DNA of 64,000 nt from Rhizobium sp. BK316 (GTDB taxonomy: Bacteria; Pseudomonadota; Alphaproteobacteria; Rhizobiales; Rhizobiaceae): positions 744,001 through 808,000 of the forward strand of contig NZ_JACHZR010000003.1 in the NCBI RefSeq assembly GCF_014193695.1, in the 5' to 3' direction. This document shows positions 31,375-40,586 of this stretch, in pieces (the first letter of the stretch is position 1; each line of letters opens with the position of its first letter). The position numbers and the translations under genes are program-made. The notes beneath the pieces are model-generated. The model was not told where the DNA came from. It saw only the letters and a program-made list of their open reading frames with translations, and searched no databases.

Positions 31375-32280
31375 ATGACGGGGCAAGCGCAAGCAGGCCG
31401 GCCAATCAAGTTACTGCGCAATCTGAATGCCAAGATTGCATCCATACCGATGATCCTGACAGCGCTGGTGATTTTTGTCGGCGGCACATTCTGGACCGTC
31501 TTTTATTCCTTCACCAATTCGAAGCTCCTTCCGCGACTGAGCTTCGTCGGCTTTGACCAGTATCACCGTCTCTGGGCGGCGCCCCGCTGGGTGACGGCGA
31601 TCGAGAATCTGGCTCTCTACGGCATTCTCTCGCTGATCTTCAGCCTGGTCATCGGTTTCCTGCTTGCTGCGCTGATGGACCAGAAGATCCGTTTCGAAAA
31701 TACCTTCCGCACGATCTTCCTCTACCCATTCGCGCTGTCCTTCATCGTGACGGGCCTCGTTTGGCAGTGGATTCTGAACCCCGACTTCGGCGTTCAGTCG
31801 GTTGTGCGTTCGCTGGGTTGGACGAGCTTCACCTTTAACCCGCTCTATACGCCTGAAATCGTCATCTACGGCATTCTGATCGCGGCGCTGTGGCAGGGAA
31901 CCGGTCTCGTGATGTGCCTGATGCTTGCGGGCCTGCGCGGGATCGACGAGGACATCTGGAAAGCGGCACGCGTCGACGGCATCCCGATGTGGAAGACCTA
32001 TCTCTTCATCGTCATTCCTATGATGCGGCCGGTCTTCATCACGACGATCGTCATCATCGCCTCCGGCATCGTCAAGGTCTACGACCTCGTCGTCGCGCAG
32101 ACATCCGGCGGTCCAGGCATATCATCGGAAGTTCCGGCGAAATACGTCTACGACTACATGTTCCAGGCGCAGAACCTGGGACAGGGCTTTGCCGCCTCGA
32201 CGATGATGCTGGTCACTGTCGCGATCATTATCGTCCCGTGGGCCTATTTGGAATTCGGAGGAGGGCGCAAGCGTGGCTAA
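31375..32280 (+). CDS. Sugar ABC transporter permease (MalF-like)
   Basis: A 301-residue inner-membrane permease with six predicted helices. The EAA loop that contacts the ATPase reads LRGIDEDIWKAARVDGIPMW, and the segment TIFLYPFALSFIVTGLVWQW is typical of MalF/UgpA-type permeases. The ATG at 31375 has GAGGAG 8 bases upstream (31361-31366); a GTG two codons earlier is less well placed. It overlaps the next permease by 8 bases. Confidence 0.93.
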   Translation: MTGQAQAGRPIKLLRNLNAKIASIPMILTALVIFVGGTFWTVFYSFTNSKLLPRLSFVGFDQYHRLWAAPRWVTAIENLALYGILSLIFSLVIGFLLAALMDQKIRFENTFRTIFLYPFALSFIVTGLVWQWILNPDFGVQSVVRSLGWTSFTFNPLYTPEIVIYGILIAALWQGTGLVMCLMLAGLRGIDEDIWKAARVDGIPMWKTYLFIVIPMMRPVFITTIVIIASGIVKVYDLVVAQTSGGPGISSEVPAKYVYDYMFQAQNLGQGFAASTMMLVTVAIIIVPWAYLEFGGGRKRG

Positions 32281-33217
32281 TACAGGAACTCTCAACACCG
32301 TTGCCGCCGGTATCGACGCCGTTGCGCCGAGGCTCGGCGAAGGCCCGAGCGGCGCCAAGCCGCGCCCGGTGCTGTCGTCGCGCAATATCATGCTCTACGG
32401 CACGCTGGCCGTCGCGGCGCTCTACTATCTGCTGCCGCTCTACGTGATGGTCGTGACCTCGCTGAAGGGTATGCCGGAAATCCGTCTCGGCAACATCTTC
32501 TCGCCGCCGATGGAGATCACCTTCGAACCCTGGGTAAAGGCCTGGGCGGAGGCCTGTACCGGGCTCAACTGCGATGGTCTGTCGCGCGGTTTCTGGAACT
32601 CGGTGCGCATCACGGTGCCGTCGGTCGTCATCTCGATCGCCATCGCCTCCGTGAACGGCTATGCGCTTGCAAACTGGCGCTTCAAGGGATCCGAGCTTTT
32701 CTTCTCGATACTCATCATCGGGGCGTTCATTCCCTATCAGGTGATGATCTATCCGATCGTCATCATCCTGCGCGAGATCGGCCTCTACGGGTCGCTCACC
32801 GGCCTCGTCATCGTGCATTCGATCTTCGGCATGCCGATCCTGACGCTGCTGTTCCGCAACTATTTCGTGTCGCTGCCGGAGGAGCTGTTCAAGGCGGCGC
32901 GTGTCGATGGGGCAGGCTTCTGGCAGATCTTCCTGAAGATCATGCTGCCTATGTCGCTGCCGATCTTCGTCGTCGCGATGATCCTGCAGGTCACCGGCAT
33001 CTGGAACGACTTCCTGTTCGGCGTGGTCTTCACCCGGCCGGATACCTATCCGATGACCGTGCAGCTCAACAACATCGTCAATTCCGTCCAGGGCGTGAAG
33101 GAATACAACGTCAACATGGCGGCAACGATCCTCACCGGTCTCGTGCCGCTGATCGTCTATTTCGTCTCAGGGCGGCTTTTCGTCCGTGGCATCGCCGCCG
33201 GCGCAGTGAAGGGTTGA
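32273..33217 (+). CDS. Sugar ABC transporter permease (MalG-like)
   Basis: A 314-residue partner permease with six predicted helices after a 40-residue cytoplasmic leader. The EAA loop is PEELFKAARVDGAGFWQIF, and SVNGYALANWRFKG with VTGIWNDFLFGVVF are typical of MalG/UgpE proteins. GTG start at 32273 is supported by GGAGGAGGGC just upstream and overlaps the preceding gene by 8 bases, so the pair is translationally coupled. Confidence 0.93.
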   Translation: MANTGTLNTVAAGIDAVAPRLGEGPSGAKPRPVLSSRNIMLYGTLAVAALYYLLPLYVMVVTSLKGMPEIRLGNIFSPPMEITFEPWVKAWAEACTGLNCDGLSRGFWNSVRITVPSVVISIAIASVNGYALANWRFKGSELFFSILIIGAFIPYQVMIYPIVIILREIGLYGSLTGLVIVHSIFGMPILTLLFRNYFVSLPEELFKAARVDGAGFWQIFLKIMLPMSLPIFVVAMILQVTGIWNDFLFGVVFTRPDTYPMTVQLNNIVNSVQGVKEYNVNMAATILTGLVPLIVYFVSGRLFVRGIAAGAVKG

Positions 33218-33221
33218 TCCC

Positions 33222-34328
33222 ATGAACATGAATTCAAGTGTCTCCAACTCCAGCGTCTCCATCAGGGATCTGTCGCTGAATTTCGGCTCGGTCAGCGTGC
33301 TCAAGGACCTGAACCTCGACATCAACGATGGCGAATTCCTGGTGCTGCTCGGCTCGTCCGGCTGCGGCAAGTCGACTTTGCTGAATTGCATTGCCGGCCT
33401 GCTCGACGCCTCGGAAGGGCAGATCTTCATCAAGGGCAAGAACGTCACCTGGGAAGAGCCGAAGGACCGCGGCATCGGCATGGTCTTCCAATCCTATGCG
33501 CTTTACCCGCAGATGAGTGTCGAAAAGAACCTCTCCTTCGGTCTGCGCGTTGCCAAGGTGCCGCAGGCCGAGATCGACAAGCGCGTGGCGCGCGCGGCCG
33601 AGATCCTGCAGATCCAGCCGCTCCTGAAGCGCAAGCCGGCGGAGCTTTCCGGCGGGCAGCGCCAGCGTGTGGCGATCGGCCGTGCGCTGGTGCGCGACGT
33701 CGACGTCTTCCTCTTCGACGAGCCGCTGTCGAACCTCGATGCCAAGCTGCGCTCGGAATTGCGCGTCGAGATCAAGCGCCTGCACCAGTCGCTACAGAAC
33801 ACGATGATCTACGTCACGCACGACCAGATCGAGGCGCTGACGCTGGCCGACCGCATCGCCATCATGAAGAGCGGCATCATCCAGCAGCTCGACGATCCGA
33901 CGACGATCTACAACCGGCCGCGCAACCTCTTCGTCGCCGGCTTCATCGGCTCGCCGTCGATGAATTTCCTGCGTGGCGAACTGGTCAGCACGGGCGACGG
34001 GATGGCCTTTACCGCCAACGGCGTCAACTTCTCGCTTGCCGGCTACGACGCCGGTGAAACGCTGCAGCCCGGCCGTAAGGTGGTGCTCGGCGTTCGCCCC
34101 GAGCACATCAAGGTCAACGAGAATACGGGTGGCGAAGAACATGATGCCACCGTCGATATCGAAGAACCCATGGGGGCGGATAATCTGCTCTGGCTGAAAC
34201 ATGCCGGCCACACGATGTCCGTCCGCGTCAACGGCGCGCGCCGCTTCAATGTCGGGGCCAAGGTGAAGCTGAATTTCGACATGTCGGTCGCTTCACTTTT
34301 CGACGCGGCGACGGAAAACCGTATCTGA
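33222..34328 (+). CDS. Sugar ABC transporter ATPase (MsmK/UgpC-like)
   Basis: A 368-residue CUT1 ATPase. Walker A is LLGSSGCGKSTLLN (around residues 42-55), the signature is LSGGQRQRVAIGRAL, Walker B is VFLFDEPLSNLDAKLR, and the switch His is in VTHDQIEAL. The C-terminal TOBE/OB part (GVRPEHIKVNEN, LWLKHAGHTMSVRV) is as in MalK. It energises the two permeases and binding protein encoded just upstream. It ends 238 bases before the GH2 gene. Confidence 0.95.
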   Translation: MNMNSSVSNSSVSIRDLSLNFGSVSVLKDLNLDINDGEFLVLLGSSGCGKSTLLNCIAGLLDASEGQIFIKGKNVTWEEPKDRGIGMVFQSYALYPQMSVEKNLSFGLRVAKVPQAEIDKRVARAAEILQIQPLLKRKPAELSGGQRQRVAIGRALVRDVDVFLFDEPLSNLDAKLRSELRVEIKRLHQSLQNTMIYVTHDQIEALTLADRIAIMKSGIIQQLDDPTTIYNRPRNLFVAGFIGSPSMNFLRGELVSTGDGMAFTANGVNFSLAGYDAGETLQPGRKVVLGVRPEHIKVNENTGGEEHDATVDIEEPMGADNLLWLKHAGHTMSVRVNGARRFNVGAKVKLNFDMSVASLFDAATENRI

Positions 34329-34566
34329 GACCTTGACCCCAGGCAGATGAAGGCGAGGGTGGTGGTACCTTCGCCTGAGTCCGCCAGCGCTGCCCGGCCC
34401 GGCGGCAACGCAGAATGAAAGACAGTCCTTTCCCCCTGGCCTTTTCCCGGCTCACGGGGAGAGGCGGGGGGGTGCGGGGGCTTCGCCCGGCACCGGCGGG
34501 AACATCCTCTGTTCCGGCTCAATCATCAAGGGGGCGCCGTCCCTCGTCCAAGATCGAGATCAAGCA

Positions 34567-37023
34567 ATGACCCAGTCCACGACCTCCATCGACCTGTCCG
34601 GCTCCTGGCAGCTCTCTTCCGGCGACGGCGAAGCGAAATGTGGGATCACGCTTCCCGGCGACGTGCATACGGCGCTGCACCGGGCCAATCTCATTCCCGA
34701 TCCGTATTTCGGGCGCAACGAGGAAGTGGTGCAATGGGTGGCGCGTCGCGAATGGACGGTGGAGCGCAGCTTCACGCTTCCTGATGCCGAGGGCGACTGG
34801 TACCTCGACATCGACTATCTCGACACGGTCGCAAGCGTCTACGTCAATGGCTTCCTGGCGCTCGAAGCCGATAACAGCTTCCGCCGCTACCGTCCGGATG
34901 TTTCGAGCATGCTGAAGGCGGGAGACAATTCCATACGCATCGTCTTTGCCTCCAACGTCGCTGTCGGCGCTGAACGGCAGAGGCAGCAGCCATTCTACAT
35001 TCCCTACAGCACGGGTAACTCGCCGATCCCTGACGGCAACATGCTGCGCAAGCCGCAGTGCCATTTCGGCTGGGACTGGAATATCGCCATTGCGCCGCTC
35101 GGCCTTTACGGCACGATCGCGCTGAAGAAGCTGGAGACGGCGCGCATCGAGCATGTGCTGACACGTCAGACCCATAATGCCGATGGTTCGGTGGAACTGC
35201 AGGTCACGGTGACGCTCTATGCCAAAGACCCCGGCATCGCCGAACTGCATTTCGATCTCCACGGCGAGCGTGTACGGCTCGATGTCGGCGTCAACGTCGG
35301 CGAGACGAACGTCAATTATGTCTTCCAGATCGACAATCCGTGCCTTTGGTGGCCTTCGGGCAGTGGCGAGCAGGTGCTCTATAAGCTGACCGTCGAACTG
35401 CCGTCTGACAGTGTGACGAAGCAGATCGGCCTCAGAACCATCGAACTCATCACCACGCCTGACGCCGCCGGCAGCCGTTTTGCCTTCAAGGTCAACGGCC
35501 GCGAAATCTTCTGCCGCGGCGCCAACTGGATCCCGGCGGATGCGCTCTTCTCGTTGTCGTCAGAGGAAAAGACAGAGGATCTGCTGCAGTCGGCCAAGGC
35601 CGCCAACATGAACATGATCCGCGTCTGGGGTGGCGGCTTCTACGAACATGACTGGTTCTACGACATCTGCGACCGGCTCGGCCTGATGGTCTGGCAGGAC
35701 TTCATGTTCGCCTGCAACCTCTATCCTTCGACCGAGGATTTCCTCGAAAATGTCGCTGTCGAGGTGGATTATCAGGTCCGCCGGCTCTCCTCGCATGCCT
35801 CGATCGCGCTCTGGTGCGGTGACAACGAGCTCGTCGGCGCGCTGACCTGGTTCGAGGAGTCCCGTAGGGATCGTGACCGCTATCTCGTTTCCTATGACCG
35901 GCTGAATCGTACGATCGAACAGGCGGTGAAGAAGGCGATGCCGGGCGCCCTCTGGTGGCCGTCGAGCCCGGCTTCCGGTTATCTCGATTTCGGCGATGCC
36001 TGGCATGCCGATGGTTCCGGCGACATGCACTACTGGTCGGTCTGGCACGAGAACAAGTCGTTCGACAATTACCGCTCGGTCAGGCCGCGTTTCTGCTCGG
36101 AATTCGGCTTCCAGTCCTATACGTCGCTGCCTGTCATCAAGACCTATGCCGACGCCAAGGACATGAATGTCGCGTCGCCCGTCATGGAGCTGCATCAGAA
36201 GAATGCCGGCGGCAATGAGCGCATTGCCGGCACGATGTTCCGCTACTTCCGCTTCCCGAAGGATTTCCCGAATTTCGTCTATCTCTCCCAGATCCAGCAG
36301 GGTTTGGCGATCAAAACGGCGGTGGAATATTGGCGTTCGCTGAAACCCCATTGCATGGGCACGATCTACTGGCAGCTCAACGACACCTGGCCGGTCGCCT
36401 CATGGTCGAGCCTCGATTACGGCGGTCGCTGGAAGGCGATGCACTATCTCGTCAAGCGCTTCTTCCAGCCGGTGGCGGTTGCCGCCATTCCGTCCGACGA
36501 CGGCAAGTCGATCCGCTTCTCGCTGGTCAATGACACGCTTGCCGATGTCAGCGTCGATCTTGCGATCTCCATCCTGACAATGAAGGGCGAGCGCAAGCAT
36601 CTGAAAAATGCGCAGGCCATGTGCGCGCCGGATGCGGCCTGCACAGCGGCGACGCTCGACATGTCCGAGATCCCCGAGGGCACGCTGCTTGCTTGGCACT
36701 TCACCGCGTCGAACGGCATGGGCGGCGAGGGGCACTATGTCAACGGCACCTACAAGGCGCTGGAACTGGAGCCTGCAGGTTTGACGGTCACCCATGAATT
36801 CGTCGAAGCGAACGGCTCCGTCGATATCAACGTCACCGCGAAGGGGCTGGCGCTCTTCGTGATGATCGAGACGGACACCGATGGCAAATATTCCGACAAC
36901 GCCTTCGACCTTGCGTCAGGCGAAAGCCGCCGCATCACCTTCACCCCGGCCAAGCCGCTCGAAAAGGGCAAGCTGCCGGAATTCCGCTTCTACGACCTGC
37001 ATTCCTGCCAGTCGGCAGATTGA
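34567..37023 (+). CDS. Glycoside hydrolase family 2, beta-mannosidase-like
   Basis: An 818-residue enzyme expected to remove terminal beta-mannosyl residues from oligosaccharides. It has the sugar-binding N-terminal domain (DLSGSWQLSSGDGEAKCG, HFGWDWN), immunoglobulin-like domain, TIM barrel and C-terminal beta domains. The acid/base Glu421 is in ALWCGDNELVGAL and the nucleophile Glu512 in RFCSEFGFQSY. FCRGANWIPADALF and IRVWGGGFYE are typical of beta-mannosidases rather than beta-galactosidases. There is no signal peptide, so it works on imported oligosaccharides in the cytoplasm, consistent with the ABC transporter upstream. Confidence 0.92.
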   Translation: MTQSTTSIDLSGSWQLSSGDGEAKCGITLPGDVHTALHRANLIPDPYFGRNEEVVQWVARREWTVERSFTLPDAEGDWYLDIDYLDTVASVYVNGFLALEADNSFRRYRPDVSSMLKAGDNSIRIVFASNVAVGAERQRQQPFYIPYSTGNSPIPDGNMLRKPQCHFGWDWNIAIAPLGLYGTIALKKLETARIEHVLTRQTHNADGSVELQVTVTLYAKDPGIAELHFDLHGERVRLDVGVNVGETNVNYVFQIDNPCLWWPSGSGEQVLYKLTVELPSDSVTKQIGLRTIELITTPDAAGSRFAFKVNGREIFCRGANWIPADALFSLSSEEKTEDLLQSAKAANMNMIRVWGGGFYEHDWFYDICDRLGLMVWQDFMFACNLYPSTEDFLENVAVEVDYQVRRLSSHASIALWCGDNELVGALTWFEESRRDRDRYLVSYDRLNRTIEQAVKKAMPGALWWPSSPASGYLDFGDAWHADGSGDMHYWSVWHENKSFDNYRSVRPRFCSEFGFQSYTSLPVIKTYADAKDMNVASPVMELHQKNAGGNERIAGTMFRYFRFPKDFPNFVYLSQIQQGLAIKTAVEYWRSLKPHCMGTIYWQLNDTWPVASWSSLDYGGRWKAMHYLVKRFFQPVAVAAIPSDDGKSIRFSLVNDTLADVSVDLAISILTMKGERKHLKNAQAMCAPDAACTAATLDMSEIPEGTLLAWHFTASNGMGGEGHYVNGTYKALELEPAGLTVTHEFVEANGSVDINVTAKGLALFVMIETDTDGKYSDNAFDLASGESRRITFTPAKPLEKGKLPEFRFYDLHSCQSAD

Positions 37024-37062
37024 TCTTACGTGAGAACGGGCACGAGGCCCGAGGAGGATGAC

Positions 37063-37827
37063 ATGACCAAGCTCAGCTATCAGCTCTATAGCGCCCGCAA
37101 TTTCCCGCCGCTGTCGGCGATCTTCGAAAAGCTCGGCAAGGCCGGCTATGGCGAAGTCGAAGGTTTCGGCGGCATCTATGCCGAACTCGACGAAGCCGGC
37201 CTGAAGAGCCTGCGCGCCGATCTCGACAAGAACGGCCTCGTGATGGCGACCGGCCATTTCAGCCCCGATTTCCTCGACGGCAACGTCGAGAAGTCGCTGC
37301 AGATCGCCAAGGTCCTCGGGATGGATTCCATCTACGCGCCGCATCTGATGCCCGACCAGCGCCCGACGGATGCAGCCGGCTGGCTCGCCTTCGGCAAGCG
37401 CCTGCAGGAAATGAGCAAGCCCTACAAGGATGCGGGCTATGAATTCGGCTGGCACAATCACGACTTCGAATTCGTGAAGCTTTCGGACGGCTCGCTGCCG
37501 ATCGAGCGTATTTTCGAAGGCGCGCCCGGCATCACCTGGGAAGCGGATATCGCCTGGGTCGTTCGCGGCGGTGCTGACCCCTATGCCTGGGTCGAGAAGC
37601 TTGGGGACCGCATCAGCGCCGTGCACGTCAAGGACATTGCGCCGGCTGGCGAAGCCGCTGATGAAGGCGGCTGGGCCGATGTCGGCCATGGCACGATCGG
37701 CTGGGCGAAGCTGCTTCCGGTCGTCAAGGCGAAGACCAAGGCCAAGCATTTCGTCGTCGAGCACGACAATCCCAATGATATCGACCGCAACATCACGCGC
37801 TCGATCGCTTCCTTCAAGACCTACTGA
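37063..37827 (+). CDS. Sugar phosphate isomerase/epimerase (xylose isomerase-like TIM barrel)
   Basis: A 254-residue AP-endonuclease-2-fold protein of the sugar isomerase/epimerase group. The metal and substrate residues appear in FGWHNHDFEF, TWEADIAWVV, ISAVHVKDIAP and FVVEHDNPND. These enzymes interconvert ketoses or keto-inositols, often beside Gfo/Idh/MocA dehydrogenases, as here. ATG 37063 is chosen for the GAGGAGG 5-10 bases upstream; an earlier in-frame start is poorer. It lies 39 bases after the GH2 gene and 8 bases before the dehydrogenase gene. Confidence 0.9.
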   Translation: MTKLSYQLYSARNFPPLSAIFEKLGKAGYGEVEGFGGIYAELDEAGLKSLRADLDKNGLVMATGHFSPDFLDGNVEKSLQIAKVLGMDSIYAPHLMPDQRPTDAAGWLAFGKRLQEMSKPYKDAGYEFGWHNHDFEFVKLSDGSLPIERIFEGAPGITWEADIAWVVRGGADPYAWVEKLGDRISAVHVKDIAPAGEAADEGGWADVGHGTIGWAKLLPVVKAKTKAKHFVVEHDNPNDIDRNITRSIASFKTY

Positions 37828-37835
37828 GGCAGACC

Positions 37836-38969
37836 ATGACTAGGGAACTTGGCGTCGGCATCATCGGATGCGGCAATATCTCCACCACTTACTTTTCGCT
37901 CGCACCGCTCTTCAAGGGGCTGAAGGTGCTGGCCTGCGCCGATATCAACGTGCAGGCCGCAAAGCTTCGCGCCGAGGAATATGGCGTTGTCGCGCAGACG
38001 ATCGAAGAGCTTCTCGCCAATGACGAGATCGACGTCGTCGTCAACCTGACGATCCCGGATGCGCATTATCCGGTGTCGAAGGCAGCGCTCGAAGCCGGCA
38101 AGCATGTCTATTCGGAAAAGCCTCTCGTGCTCTCACTGGAGCAGGGCGAGGAGCTTCGCCGCATCGCCAAGGAGAAGGGGCTTTCCGTCGGCTGCGCGCC
38201 CGATACCTTCCTCGGCGGCGCGCATCAGCTCGCCCGCAAGTTCGTCGATGACGGTGGCATCGGTCGCATCACGTCGGGCGCCTGCTATGTCATGGGGCCG
38301 GGCATGGAAATGTGGCACCCGAACCCGGACTTCTTCTTCCTGCCGGGCGGCGGCCCGATCCTCGACATGGGGCCGTATTACATCGCCAACCTGATCAACC
38401 TGATCGGGCCGGTGAAGCGTGTTGTCGGCATGACCTCGATGGCGTCGGAAACCCGCACCATCACCAGCCAGCCACGCAGCGGCGAGACCATTCCGGTCAA
38501 GACGCCGACGACGATCCAGGCGCTGCTCGAATTCGTTTCCGGCGCCACCATCACGCTGACGGCAAGCTGGGATGTCTGGTCGCACCGCCATGCCAACATG
38601 GAGCTCTACGGCACGGATGGATCGCTCTACGTGCCGGACCCGAATTTCTTCGGCGGTGTCGTCGAGGCCAGCGGCCGCGACAAGGAGATCAAGGCCTTGG
38701 AAGCCTGGGATCACCCCTTCGGCAAGTTCAACCAGGAAAGCCCGAACGGCCCGCGCGCCAATTACCGCACGGCCGGCCTTGCCGACATGGCCATGGCGCT
38801 GATCGAGGGCCGCGATGCGCGCTGCTCGCTCGACCGCACGCTGCACGGCGTCGACATCATGACCTCGATCCTGAAGTCGGGTGCGGAAGGCCGTTTCGTC
38901 GATCTGACGACGACCTGCACGCAGCCCGCGGCTCTGGGCATTGAAGAGGCGCAGGCGCTGTTGAAGTAA
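37836..38969 (+). CDS. Gfo/Idh/MocA-family oxidoreductase
   Basis: A 377-residue NAD(P)-dependent dehydrogenase for sugars or inositols. The Rossmann motif is VGIIGCGNISTTYFS (residues 6-20), and the EKP motif is HVYSEKPLVLSLEQG with the catalytic Lys. The second domain contains GGGPILDMGPYYIANLINLIG, the active-site D-x3-H/Y element. Together with the adjacent isomerase it may oxidise and isomerise the sugar released by the GH2 enzyme, but the substrate is not readable from sequence. Start follows GAGGCAGACC, 8 bases after the isomerase stop. Confidence 0.93.
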   Translation: MTRELGVGIIGCGNISTTYFSLAPLFKGLKVLACADINVQAAKLRAEEYGVVAQTIEELLANDEIDVVVNLTIPDAHYPVSKAALEAGKHVYSEKPLVLSLEQGEELRRIAKEKGLSVGCAPDTFLGGAHQLARKFVDDGGIGRITSGACYVMGPGMEMWHPNPDFFFLPGGGPILDMGPYYIANLINLIGPVKRVVGMTSMASETRTITSQPRSGETIPVKTPTTIQALLEFVSGATITLTASWDVWSHRHANMELYGTDGSLYVPDPNFFGGVVEASGRDKEIKALEAWDHPFGKFNQESPNGPRANYRTAGLADMAMALIEGRDARCSLDRTLHGVDIMTSILKSGAEGRFVDLTTTCTQPAALGIEEAQALLK

Positions 38970-39297
38970 GGTGAGGGGTGCGCCGTGCGTTTTTCGTGCG
39001 GCGCGCTTGCTCCAACGCTTCCGTCATCCTCGGGCTTGTCCCGAGGATCTACTGATGGCGCGGCAGATCCTCGGGACAAGCCCGAGGATGACGACATTGG
39101 ACGGCGGATGTCTGCCATCGGGCCTTCCACCGTCGTAGTTGTCGGGAACACGCGTCACGCGCTTGCCGTATCGGCGTGCTTAATCCAATAGTGCCGTCGC
39201 GCTTTGCCCGACACGAGGGCGGCGACGTTTTCAGCTTTCGACCGCCACTGGTGCGGAGACGAGAGAGAAGCACTTTTACAGGTTGAGGAGACCTCAG
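38970..39297. other. Intergenic region before yghZ-like gene
   Basis: About 330 bases: family R1 repeat copy c at 39023-39094, then roughly 190 bases with no recognisable gene, ending in GAGGAG before the next ATG. Confidence 0.6.
39023..39094. repeat. Family R1 double-hairpin repeat, copy c
   Basis: Arms ATCCTCGGG and CCCGAGGAT around CTTGT (39026-39048), a short 18-base spacer, then the inverse hairpin with ACAAG (39067-39089). Arms are identical to copy b at 21875-21960, but the spacer sequence differs. Confidence 0.9.
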
Positions 39298-40329
39298 ATG
39301 AGCTGGCAACCGGCCGAAGACCGCTATTCGAAGATGAAGTATAACCGCACGGGCCGTTCCGGCCTGAAGCTGCCGGCCGTTTCCCTCGGCCTCTGGCACA
39401 ATTTCGGCGGCGACACCCCGCATGACCGCAAGGTCGACATGTGCCGCACGGCCTTCGATCTCGGCATCACCCATTTCGACCTCGCCAACAATTACGGCCC
39501 ACCTCCGGGCAGTGCCGAAACCGCTTTCGGCGAAATCCTGCGCACCGATTTTGCTGGCCTGCGCGATGAGCTGATCATCTCCTCCAAGGCCGGTTACGAC
39601 ATGTGGCCGGGTCCTTACGGCGAATGGGGCAGCCGCAAGTATCTCGTCGCCTCCTGCGATCAGAGCCTGCAGCGCATGGGCCTCGACTATGTCGATATCT
39701 TCTATTCGCACCGTTTCGACCCGGAAACGCCGCTGGAAGAAACCTGCGGCGCGCTCGATTACATCGTGCGTTCGGGCCGCGCGCTCTATGTCGGCATTTC
39801 CTCCTATAATTCGCAGCGTACCCGCGAGGCTGCCGCCATCCTCAGGGATTTGGGGACACCATGCCTCATCCACCAGCCGAGCTATTCCATGCTCAACCGC
39901 TGGGTCGAGGACGATAAGCTGCTCGATACGCTTGACGAGGTCGGCATGGGCTCGATCGTCTTCTCGCCGCTTGCCCAGGGCATGCTGACGACGAAATATC
40001 TCGGCGGCATTCCCGCCGACAGCCGCGCGGCGCAGAACCACTTCCTCAAGAAGGACTTCATCCGTCCCTCGATCATCGACAATATCAAGAAGCTCAACGA
40101 GATCGCCGAAAAGCGCGGCCAGACGCTAGCGCAAATGGCGATCGCCTGGGTGCTGCGCGGCGGACGCGTGACGTCGGCGCTCATCGGCGCCAGCCGTTCC
40201 TCGCAGATCGTCGATTGTGTTGCAGCGCTCGGCAATCTCGAATTCACGGCTGCGGAGCTGAAGGAAATCGATGTCTACGCCAAGGAGGCCGACATCAATC
40301 TCTGGGCCAAGTCGGCTGAGCTGGAATAA
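39298..40329 (+). CDS. yghZ: Aldo/keto reductase, YghZ (L-glyceraldehyde-3-phosphate reductase) type
   Basis: A 343-residue AKR14-type enzyme closely resembling E. coli YghZ across its length: SLGLWHNFGGDTPHDRK, FDLANNYGPPPGSAE, SKAGYDMWPGPYG, and YVDIFYSHRFDPETPLEET. The catalytic Tyr is in NNYGPPPG and the Lys in SSKAGYD. YghZ reduces L-glyceraldehyde 3-phosphate and methylglyoxal with NADPH. ATG 39298 has GAGGAG 8 bases upstream. It lies in the sugar cluster but is set apart on both sides by palindromic repeats (39023-39094 and 40385-40526). Confidence 0.93.
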   Translation: MSWQPAEDRYSKMKYNRTGRSGLKLPAVSLGLWHNFGGDTPHDRKVDMCRTAFDLGITHFDLANNYGPPPGSAETAFGEILRTDFAGLRDELIISSKAGYDMWPGPYGEWGSRKYLVASCDQSLQRMGLDYVDIFYSHRFDPETPLEETCGALDYIVRSGRALYVGISSYNSQRTREAAAILRDLGTPCLIHQPSYSMLNRWVEDDKLLDTLDEVGMGSIVFSPLAQGMLTTKYLGGIPADSRAAQNHFLKKDFIRPSIIDNIKKLNEIAEKRGQTLAQMAIAWVLRGGRVTSALIGASRSSQIVDCVAALGNLEFTAAELKEIDVYAKEADINLWAKSAELE

Positions 40330-40384
40330 GCTAGCCGAAAGGCAACCTCGATGTGGGGTTTGGGGCAGCGCGTCGCCCCAAATT

Positions 40385-40526
40385 CCCTCATTCCTGTGTC
40401 CTCGTGCAGGCACGAGGGATGTCACAGGAATCCAGCCGCCGCGCGTCTGCGCGGCGAGAAGAGTCCTTTCAGCCCAAGGACTTGGGCTGGCTGGATCTCT
40501 GTGACAAGCACAGAGATGAGGGAGGA
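40385..40526. repeat. Family R2 four-hairpin repeat, copy b
   Basis: Outer left hairpin has arms ATTCCTGTG and CACAGGAAT enclosing a small nested hairpin; outer right is ATCTCTGTG/CACAGAGAT around ACAAG (about 40496-40518). Inner hairpins are GCCGCGC/GCGCGGC (40438-40455) and CAGCCCAAG/CTTGGGCTG (40470-40489). Differences from copy a (28272-28414) are paired in both arms. Confidence 0.87.
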
Positions 40527-40586
40527 GGAGAGCTCCTCACTATCATCTGACGTACGTACTGCAATTTTTCTTTTGGAGGAGCCGCC

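Noticed and set aside
34329..34566. Possible gene or IS remnant between the ABC ATPase and the GH2 gene
   Set aside because: Only GC-rich imperfect palindromes are visible (around 34430-34500); no frame or end repeats could be supported.
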